DNA from: Apostichopus japonicus
Taxonomy: Eukaryota; Echinodermata; Holothuroidea; Aspidochirotida; Stichopodidae
NCBI RefSeq assembly: GCF_037975245.1
Contig: NC_092580.1
Span: forward strand, 2,323,501 to 2,387,500
Length of the DNA stretch: 64,000 nt
Reading direction: 5' to 3'
This document shows positions 51,901-60,345 of the stretch, in pieces; positions within the stretch are counted from its first letter, which is position 1; the number at the start of each line of letters is the position of its first letter. The notes under the pieces were generated by a model. That model saw nothing but the letters and a program-made list of their open reading frames with translations. It had not been told where the DNA came from and ran no database searches. The position numbers were made by a program, and so were the translations under genes.

Positions 51901-53953
51901 CTCAGTTGCAATATCCTCTAGCTTTCGTAAAAAGACCCATATGATTGACAGAGGTACTCCAGGGCTGAACGGAGAGATTACTCAAATGATAAATTCTCAA
52001 TCAGTTAATCTTCTTGGCGACATGTGATTTTTTGTCAGTATATGAAGGATTGCCAGAGGTAAAAAAAATCAGAAATGACTAAATGAAGGTCATTGATGAC
52101 AACTAAACATAAAAAGAAACTAATGTGGACGATTACGTAACTTCAACCGAGTTTAAAGATGACCAACCACAAGCAATCATCTTTCACATTCCTGTGAATG
52201 GTGTTTATTTTTTTTCTCCCAACAAACATAAATTTGGCCGTCAATGATTACATGTTGCTCCCTGCAACGCGAACCTGTTTCCCACCGTTCAATCTATGGG
52301 CGCAAAAAGTATGCCAAAGCGTTGTAGGTTGATGACGTCATGGAATTGAGCTAATTCGACTATGCGTCGAGCCATGTGAATAATATTTCTATGTTACAAT
52401 TGCATCGTTGTAGCGCTGGAATGAGGTACTGAGAGCATAATATGCAAAAATTGCCACCTGCTCAGTGCAACCTACGGCGTTAGGGTCTTGAAACAAGCGG
52501 CCCACGAAGCGCCTTTGTCACCTCACCGACGGCGTCCTCGGCGCTTCGAACCCTGCAGAGACGCACCGTTACGAATCTAGAAGAAGCAGCTACGGATGAT
52601 CTAGTGGTATCGGTAACAAGCCGATAAAGAATCCGTAAAAACCACCGCCAGATGAACATTTGCACACATTGGGTAGACGAAGATAACGACGCTGATTACA
52701 AATAATGTATACATCTCTGATCAAGATTAATGCATTGTTTAAACTGATGTCAAGCTTCACATCAAATTAATGCTATAACTCGGGCGGTTGACATTCTTAG
52801 AGACTTAAAGCAGGTTCAATCAATCATATCTTGAGGTAGGAACAATATACTGCAATAGGGGTCTCAACTAACAGTGTGGACTATTACTTGAGTTCCACAT
52901 AAGTGTAAAATTGTCTACCATAATAATATCAATAAGCGGATTCTTGTCTGGATTTGACTATTTTTTCTTCAGTACGTAGCCTTGTTTTCTCGTCTATGTA
53001 ACAAACCCATTTGTCTGCAGGGATATTTAACATTAAGACATTCTCCTAATTTGAGATGATTTAGGTGTAGATGTAAAAGCCGGTTAGAGCACCGACCATA
53101 TCAGCAGTTAAAGTTGTCAAGAAAACAATATTTCGTATCAGTCGTTGATCATTTGGAGCTGTATTACAGATGTTCGCATTGGTAACAGACTGTACTTGGA
53201 GGCAGTTATATTACGACCATCTCCGATATTGATCGATACGTTCTGCATATTAGTTAGTAGTTATTGCGGGCGCCCTTAGGGTTTTACACGCTTACATTCT
53301 TTGAAAGGCAATATCGGAAAGTGTCAGTAGAAATGTTTTGCAAAAATTTAGTTCACAATACTCGACAAAATAATTCATTTAATTTATATTTTTTTATTGA
53401 ATGATTAAGAAATTGATGTTATTATTTTTTTCTTTATAAGCACAAAGAAGTAAACAAGGCGGATTTTAATTTTGCACGTGATTATATTGTATTTTCTCAA
53501 TTAAAAAAGGAATGCTAACTTCATATTCTACGGAAGCGTTGAATGGACATCATACGCACAACTAACATGGAAAAATGACGATTTTGCACATTTTGAAAAT
53601 ATCCTGCAAAATGTACAGAGTCTGACATTTGCCGAAGTGGCGAGATGCACTAGCCCAACACAACTATACCAAAAAATAAACGAAAGCTGTCGTCTTACAC
53701 AATTTGAATAATCCTGACACATCAGAACATAATCGTTTGTCGAGAAAAACCGACCGTGAATTAAAAGGTAAATAACTGCTATAATGTAAATTTGGTAAAA
53801 TACCCTTAAATCATAGCAAACGGTATATATCTTAAAAGAGATCATGTTGCACCCTTATATATTAAACAAAACAATAAAAATGAGAAATTCTATTTCTTGA
53901 AGTATTAATCGTTATAACAAATCATCATCATCATGATCATCATCGTCATCGCT
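51901..53953. other. Intergenic, one GC-rich patch
   Basis: No exon is seen. The patch at 52480-52660 is richer in GC and CpG than its surroundings, but its open frame matches nothing I know. A (CAT/ATG)n trinucleotide run lies at 53923-53950, just past the end of esterase A. Confidence 0.45.
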
Positions 53954-53957
53954 TTAT
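53951..53957 (-). terminator. Candidate polyadenylation signal overlapping the stop of esterase A
   Basis: The minus-strand sequence CAATAAAG contains AATAAA, of which TAA is the stop codon. A GAT/GT-rich stretch follows within 30 nt and could act as the downstream element. If used, the 3' UTR would be only 10-30 nt. No other AATAAA is visible until about 53390. Confidence 0.35.
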
Positions 53958-55138
53958 TGACAATCACAAGAACATGGACATGTGCAACTACAATAACCTC
54001 CAGTGGTTGATCGTTTCTCGCGATTTTCACTAACTTCATTAACTTCCGGGTCGAGAAATAATTCTGCTTCTATCGAATTTAGTCTTGGCACCTTGTAATA
54101 TCCAAACCCATCGAATAGATCGCAGTATTGACGTCGATAATTGTTAACTACGGTGTTACCGCCACAGCGTGAATAGTACATGCTGTAGTAGTTATTCGGT
54201 TTCTCGGTCATTCGTGGCCAGTAGGGGCGGCGTCCTGGGAGATTTGCGTGCTTTTGCTTCAGTTCCTCTGTACCGTGTGTGTTGGGATTACCAGTATGAA
54301 GGAAGTTACTGATGTATGCACTCATGTGGTCCATCAATATCACCTCATCATCTGTGTACTGCGCCCCACCAAGGGGAGCAGTACGGAAGACATACGCTAG
54401 ATCCCCACCATGACACACGTGATCCCAGCACATGCCAAAATCATCGGTCCACTGCTCCTTGAAAGAAAAAGCCGAGTCGAAGATGTAGTGATAGTAGTTG
54501 GAGTAACCGTGTTCGGACATGGCTCGAGTGACGTTAACCGATGAGCAATGGAAGACATAGTCGGTTGCAAGATATGACAGAATTTCCCTCTGGTCTGCGT
54601 CTCTGGTATTCTCTGTGGGGTAAAGGTTGATCAAATCGCGGTATATATCGCCCATCAATGCCCTTAGGAACAATCGATACTGCAAATTACCCAATCTGTT
54701 GCGAAACAGTAAGAATATGTACAGACGTCCCTCCTCTCTCACTGTTCCTAGCATTGTCGGTTTCTGCTGCGTCATTCCATTCTGGTAAGCTTCTACAATC
54801 TCTTCCGGGATTTCAGTAGTAGGCCCAACTCCAGGACCCCACGGTTCAAAGATTTGTAGAAGTTCATCGCGATTAAAAATAGCATTTGTTGCCAGTCGTG
54901 AGGCGTCGAGGAGATCGTCCGCGCTAGCTGCACGCCAACAATCTAAATCAAATACATCGTCGCAGCCGATATAACTTGCGACTGAAGTACCGAGTTTAAC
55001 ACCATCCTCCAAGGTCTTGTACGGGAGTGTATAAGGGTTGCTAAACATGAGGGCTTGGTCAAACAGGTCTCTACTGCTCTCCATCAGAAGATGAACTCCG
55101 ACAGACTGGGCACCAGCACTCTGGCCACTAATTGTTAT
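53954..55138 (-). CDS. Esterase A exon 4 (residues 211-604)
   Basis: It begins ITISGQSAGAQSVG after TTCTTCTCAG. It holds all three catalytic residues, the FHTGNPN-type C-terminal signature (NFLHTGNPN, 488-496) and the Cys-rich tail, and ends at TAA. The stop codon lies inside an AATAAA hexamer. Confidence 0.9.
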   Translation of the reverse strand: MTISGQSAGAQSVGVHLLMESSRDLFDQALMFSNPYTLPYKTLEDGVKLGTSVASYIGCDDVFDLDCWRAASADDLLDASRLATNAIFNRDELLQIFEPWGPGVGPTTEIPEEIVEAYQNGMTQQKPTMLGTVREEGRLYIFLLFRNRLGNLQYRLFLRALMGDIYRDLINLYPTENTRDADQREILSYLATDYVFHCSSVNVTRAMSEHGYSNYYHYIFDSAFSFKEQWTDDFGMCWDHVCHGGDLAYVFRTAPLGGAQYTDDEVILMDHMSAYISNFLHTGNPNTHGTEELKQKHANLPGRRPYWPRMTEKPNNYYSMYYSRCGGNTVVNNYRRQYCDLFDGFGYYKVPRLNSIEAELFLDPEVNEVSENREKRSTTGGYCSCTCPCSCDCQ

Positions 55139-57219
55139 CTGAGAAGAAAGATTACTTAAAAGATGAATGATCGTCCCGAGACATATTAGAGATATGGATA
55201 ATGTATACATCTAAACAAAACAAAAAACAATAACAAAGGATAGATCAACAGTACTAACAATAACACAACTGTACATATTACAATAAACATATGTAGTTCT
55301 AGATGTGTAATTTAATCATTATTGTTCTCTCAAGTTTTAAACAAAGCTATACGCTCTCACTATTGTGTGACGAGAAACCGAATTTTGAGAAAGTCATACA
55401 AAAAAGGAAAGAAAAGAACCTAAACAGAAATGAGCGAATTCATATTTACCTTACTGCTATCTCCGTCAAAGTTCTGGATGTTATCTTTAGCCCATTTAAA
55501 CGCCATTTGTTGATCCTTTAGTCCCAAATTCACAATGTTCTCTTCCTGTTGTGTTGCAGGATCAAAAACGTTTCCAAGGAAAACAAATCCGAATGCCTCT
55601 GTAATACAAACAATATTATTTTAAACCGATTCATATTTCTAAAACATTAGTATAATCGACATACAGCATAATTCTTCTTAAACCACATTTCACGTTTTCG
55701 AGTCAAGAGTGATATTTCGCAACATAAACAATCGGTATCATGAAATCTATATCTTAAAGTGTTGTTCTCCTTAACTTACCCATTCTGTAATTGATGGTGA
55801 TAATGATGGCGTCTGATTCTTTGGAAAGGAATCGGCTATCGTAGAGGAGTGCGCCACCACTGCCATCCCTAAATGCCCCTCCGTGCATAAATACTAATAC
55901 GGGGTAATCAGTCCTGCCTGTCTTTGGTATCCAGACATCAAGATAGAGGCAATCTTCGGACCACTGTAAAAAGGGATTCGAAAATCATTTAGGGTTTATT
56001 CCTGGCTTGGGAAGTTTCGTACAACTTATAATTTGCCATTTTACCGCATTTTATTGTACTTTTTGGTGACCATTCAACATTTACTCTGTTTATACGACTT
56101 GGTATTCATTTAAGAAACTGACAACTTAAGACAAAAGCACCAAGTCTTCGCTGGGGGCATCAATTGAAACTCAGCTAACAACTGAAGTTGTGAGACAAGA
56201 GACATATAAATTCAGTATAGTTTATAAGAACCATTTACAGCCTTTACAGGCTGCGGCAAACATTTCTTAGATCAGGATAGTAGCACATGGAATCGCCATT
56301 ACTAGAGGGAAAACGTTTTGCAAAAATTTCTATCACTCTATGGAGAAAGAGTTCATAACAATAAAAAAAAATCTTAATTTAACAGTTGAGTGTTACAAAG
56401 TTGTAAGGTTACTTATTCCTTAGACCTATTTTGTAAATTCCCCAACACTGGCAGAATGAAGTTCCTTAAACATCTTTTTTCCCCTTTAGTTTAGTAGCGT
56501 TTAAGAGGACATAATATGTTACTGATTTTCATTCTGATTCTAATACGTTGTCATAGATATCTATTAAAAAGAGCCGTCTACCTAAGGACGTTTTAAGACA
56601 ACTTCAGTTCCGCAATGTATAGCTGAATACACTATACAGTCAAAATGGTCTCGTCTATATAGTATCTCTATTCAATATATAACATTAATTGTACTACCTT
56701 TCATGCGTGCCTCAATTTACTTGCCTTTGTTATATAAAGTGACAAAAAACTGCACATCGAAATTACGTCATTTGCCTCGTAAAATGTATTGATGAAATCA
56801 AATAGGACAACCCTGTCGGGTATTGAATTTAACAACATGAAAACCAGTGGAGAATAGCGGCTTAAACGTTTCCTGTTTAGTGGTGGGAGTTTGGAGGTGC
56901 GATTGAACATGAATGTACTCACGTTTACTGGACAAGCCGGGGGTGGTTCATGACATCTTTGCATACATCCGTCGGAATGTTCCGTAGCATTCCTTACATC
57001 TTCCCATGATATTGGAGGTTGTGGGTCCCTCAAACGGAGATTGCCAACTGGCGGTTGTGCAAATGGGATCCCCCAGAAAGCGTAGGATTCATCCAACTCA
57101 AATCCTTGTAGTTTACCGTGTGTAGTATCAACAATCAGATCCACCGGAAGTCCATTTGTTAATGGTATGACCGTTACCACAAACATCATCCAGAGAACCA
57201 GATAAGAAGTGGCTGCCAT
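53954..57219 (-). CDS. Esterase A: secreted type-B carboxylesterase/cholinesterase-family protein with Cys-rich tail
   Basis: Exons 57219-56923, 55963-55780, 55598-55450 and 55138-53954 join in phases 0, 1, 0 to give 604 residues. A signal peptide (about 1-23) is followed by GKLQGF...SYAFWGIPFAQPPVGNLR, the family N-terminal signature. EDCLYLDVW is at 102-110, the oxyanion hole at HGG 126-128, and the nucleophile at Ser217 in GQSAG. Glu346 (EEG) and His453 (CHGGDLAYVF) complete the triad. It should hydrolyse carboxylic esters in the secretory pathway or outside the cell; the substrate is unknown. The C-x-x-x-VCH context is like bacterial and Dictyostelium crystal-protein esterases more than vertebrate acetylcholinesterase. 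The tail REKR then (CX)6 is unusual. The start has A at -3 and G at +4; the in-frame codon at 57309 would precede the signal peptide and is unlikely. Confidence 0.88.
55450..55598 (-). CDS. Esterase A exon 3 (residues 161-210)
   Basis: The 149-bp exon after TATTACAG begins with AG, completing a GAG codon (Glu161). It encodes AFGFVFLGN, the NLGLKDQQMAFKWAKDNI helix and the GDSS turn before the nucleophile. The donor is GTAAAT. It is exactly as long as exon 3 of esterase B. Confidence 0.86.
55780..55963 (-). CDS. Esterase A exon 2 (residues 100-160 and first base of 161)
   Basis: The 184-bp exon starts WSEDCLYLDVW after TTTTTACAG and ends NYRM plus one G before GTAAGT. It carries the oxyanion-hole HGGAF motif and the YDSRFL segment. 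Confidence 0.87.
55964..56922 (-). other. Esterase A intron 1 (959 bp)
   Basis: GTGAGT to TTTTTACAG. It contains no repeat or exon that I can recognise. Confidence 0.7.
56923..57219 (-). CDS. Esterase A exon 1 (residues 1-99)
   Basis: From the ATG at 57219 to the donor GTGAGT, with a phase-0 end after ACPVN. It encodes the signal peptide and the N-terminal beta region, with Cys85, Cys89 and Cys96. Confidence 0.85.
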
Positions 57220-57600
57220 TTTGACTTTTAAGTAGTTACCTGCATGCGAAACCTGTTGTATATACCCTGTCGTGGTTATTGAATCAGTATTGTTGTTACA
57301 TACGTACATATTTTGGTGTGGTAAAAAGATCGATGAACTTTATACTTGGTTACTATCTTTGGCTAATTACGGTATAAATAAACAAAGTTATACGAGTGAG
57401 TTTAATTAGAACCAATAACGAACTGCTACTTTGCACTTCGTTCGGGGTACGGCGCTGTATCAGGTTCTGATGATCATATGATATAAAACATTGATAAGAT
57501 GTGACAGCACGAGTAAAGTATAGAGGCTTACAGAGTTTTTAATTTGAGGAAATCTTGACAATGATTTACCGAGTACTTGATATCGATATGATAGATACTA

Positions 57601-57884
57601 TTTACATGTAGTTGATAGCTCGATGGTGCGATAAATGGCTCTTGAGAGTTAGCCATAAGTCTTGCAACAAATTTACATGTAGTTAATAGCTCGAAGGTGC
57701 GAAAATGCCTCTTGTGGAGTAAGCTATAAGTCGTGGAACTATTTAAATGTAGTTAACAGCTCGAAGGTGCGATAAATGGCTCTTGGGAGTTAGCCATAAG
57801 TCTTGCAACTATTTACATGTATAGTTAATAACTCGATGGTGCGATAAATGGCTCTTGGGAGTTATAGCCATAAGTCTTGAAACC
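57601..57884. repeat. 70-bp tandem repeat upstream of esterase A, four units
   Basis: TTTACATGTAGTTAATAGCT recurs at 57601, 57672, 57742 and 57812. Each unit contains ATGGCT and AGCCAT (or close variants) about 10 bp apart, a small hairpin. The array lies about 380-665 bp upstream of the esterase A start codon, so it may affect that promoter; this is inference from position. Confidence 0.88.
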
Positions 57885-59247
57885 TAAAACATAATCACTC
57901 AGACTGTCGGTAAACTCTTCTGGGCCATAACACACATTCACGAATTGACAGTGTTATTGAGAAAAAGTCGAAGCAGAATTTTTAAAAGTTAATTTCGATT
58001 ATCTAGCTGACCGGTCACTACATTTGCTGTTGTAATCGTTATGTCGATAAGTATAGTAAAAGTGTGAATGTTGCCGGATCCCCTTTACATGCGTCAATAT
58101 GCCTTTCTTTATGCATTAACGTATCATGCATTTACATTAGGCTTTTATAAGGTAAAGCACGGTAAACCATTACTGCAGAATAGAGTCGATGTCATTTCCA
58201 TCTGGTGTTTGTACAAACCTTTAAACTGTTGCGATATGTATATAATCTGGTCAATAATTTCCATATCATTACTTACATATAAATGAGAGAACAATATATA
58301 ACATAAATTTGTCTTTTCACAATGTTCAGAGCAGGGGCGCAACTATACGTTTCTTTCTGGTGTGGGGTAAAATAACACCAGGGGATTACTCCCCCCCCCT
58401 CTCCCCCCAAAAACTCAAACTGCGGGCATAATATTGCACCATTTTGCATCTATGCAACCTTTATTTTACCAAAGGTTGTCAAAGGGAGGGCATGTACCTC
58501 CTCTTAAACCCTTCCCTGGTCGACATACGATCTTAGCCATTCGGTACAAAAATGTTGCTTGCCCCCCTGGTTCAGAGTATGAGAGTAATGTTCGTATTTT
58601 TGGAGTGTGTAAGGTCTTGCCACATGTTGATTATGATGTAAGTACTGTGACGTTGGTGCCAATGTGTAATGAATTGGATCTTCGATTGGAGGTTGGGGTA
58701 AGAGTGGGGAGTGAAGCCTCAATGTACGTTTTCATAGAATGAAACAGCTAGTAAAAGATTTAAAGAAAAAAGCTCCTTTACTAAGTTTAATTATTTTAAT
58801 TATTTTAATTTATAATACCGACAAAATGATCAAACAAATGAATTTGTCAATGATAAAATGGGCGACACAAACCTATCTCAAGTTAATGAAACTTATATTC
58901 TTTTGCCCTTGATTTAAGTCCCAAAATGTTCTCAAGTTTGGTTTCGCAACTCTAAATTACATACTAAATTTCACGAAAAGAGGTTGGTTGGCCCATACCT
59001 GCTCCCCGCCTAGTATTACTTTCACTGTAGCTACGGAAGTTTTGATGATAAACACGTGTAAATTACTATTTCTTCATTTGAGATGAACAAATAAACTTTT
59101 ATGACCTATATGCTTAGGTTAGTCTATTAAATTATCTTGACTTGAGTGATATCGTTATTATTATAATTATTATAATAAGGTATGAAATACAAATGATTTA
59201 ATTGATATAATTGGTAAATATATTACCTTCTTATTAATCGATATATT
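57885..59247. other. Intergenic DNA between the two esterases
   Basis: At 58330-58500 a block with CAGGGGCGCAACTATACG and a poly-C tract resembles a worn transposon end, but I find no partner repeat. No exon is recognisable. The 3' end of esterase B would lie just below 59248; only an AATAAG variant signal is visible there. Confidence 0.45.
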
Positions 59248-60345
59248 CTAATTAAAGATGGTGTCATAATCTTCCTCAGGTATGGAATTAAGGGGCGATA
59301 CTTTAAAGTAATCTACAACATCCCATAGCTCACAGTAATTTTTACGATAATTCGTTAGTACACTGTTTCCGCATTCATTGTAGTATAGGGTGTAGAAATT
59401 GTTCATTTTCTCTTGTACTCGAGGCCAGTAGGGTTTCTCACCAGGGAGATTTTCATGCTTTAGATGAAGCATCTCGTGCCCTGGTACGTTTGGGTTACCT
59501 GTATGTAGGAAATTGCTCAGATACGCCGTCATCTCATCCATCAGCTTGATTTCTCGCGGAGTATGGGAATAGTTTCCCAGTGGTGCAGTCCTGAAGACGT
59601 AGGCCAAGTCCGATGCATGACACACGTGGTTCCAACACATTGGGAAGTCTGGTCCCCATGCCTCTGGGAACGTCTCATAGAGGGCGTTGAAGACGTAATG
59701 ATAGTAGTCATGGTAACCGTGATTGCCCATCGCTAGACTGATATTGATGTTGATGCAGTGGAAAACGTAGTCTGTGGTCACCTCGGAGAGGACCTCTCGC
59801 TGATCGGCTCCTAGGCTGTTATCAGCCCGATACAACCGGATGATATCTCGGTAGAAGTCTGGCAAGAGCGCCGCTAAAAACAACCGATATGAAATGTTTC
59901 GAAGTCGGTTCTTGAACAGAAGCCAGATAAAAAGCCGACCTTCCTCTCTGGTTGTGCCGAGCATCGTAGGTTTCCGTTGGGCCTGGCCATTTTGGAAGGC
60001 TTGTATGATTTCCTCCGGTAATTCTGTTTCAGCGCCGACACCGGGACTCCACGGTTCGAATATTTGGAGTAGTTCCTGTCTGTTGATGATTTTAGACGTT
60101 GCTGCGCGGGAAGCAGACAACAGTTCTTTCGCATCCTTTGAACGCCAACAGACGAGATCGTACGTATCACAACCTAGTAACAGTGCAACCTCCGCAGCTA
60201 ATCCGACGCCATCCTCTTTCGTCTTAAACGCTAGAGTGAAAGGGTTGCTAAATTGTATAGCTTGCTCAAAAAGATTCTCGCTAGAGTCCATCAGAAGGTG
60301 AACACCGACCGACTGAGCGCCAGCACTCTGTCCACTGATGGTTAT
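59248..60345 (-). CDS. Esterase B exon 4 (residues 215-579)
   Basis: It starts ITISGQSAGAQSVGVHLLM and carries the catalytic Ser, Glu and His, NFLHTGNPN (492-500) and a conserved YWPR motif. It stops at 59248 after DYDTIFN. Confidence 0.9.
   Translation of the reverse strand: MTISGQSAGAQSVGVHLLMDSSENLFEQAIQFSNPFTLAFKTKEDGVGLAAEVALLLGCDTYDLVCWRSKDAKELLSASRAATSKIINRQELLQIFEPWSPGVGAETELPEEIIQAFQNGQAQRKPTMLGTTREEGRLFIWLLFKNRLRNISYRLFLAALLPDFYRDIIRLYRADNSLGADQREVLSEVTTDYVFHCININISLAMGNHGYHDYYHYVFNALYETFPEAWGPDFPMCWNHVCHASDLAYVFRTAPLGNYSHTPREIKLMDEMTAYLSNFLHTGNPNVPGHEMLHLKHENLPGEKPYWPRVQEKMNNFYTLYYNECGNSVLTNYRKNYCELWDVVDYFKVSPLNSIPEEDYDTIFN

Noticed and set aside
52480-52665. GC-rich patch with a 61-codon minus-strand frame
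   Set aside because: No motif, no splice context and no match to a known family. It is noted only as a composition change.
55139-55210. Extension of the large esterase A frame upstream of 55138
   Set aside because: The acceptor TTCTTCTCAG and alignment with esterase B place the exon start at 55138. The upstream hydrophobic residues are intron.
57220-57309. Upstream in-frame start for esterase A
   Set aside because: It would place 30 polar residues before the signal peptide. The ATG at 57219 has a much better context and position.
58434-58742. 102-codon + strand frame
   Set aside because: No domain or splice signals; the upstream part overlaps poly-C and transposon-like sequence.
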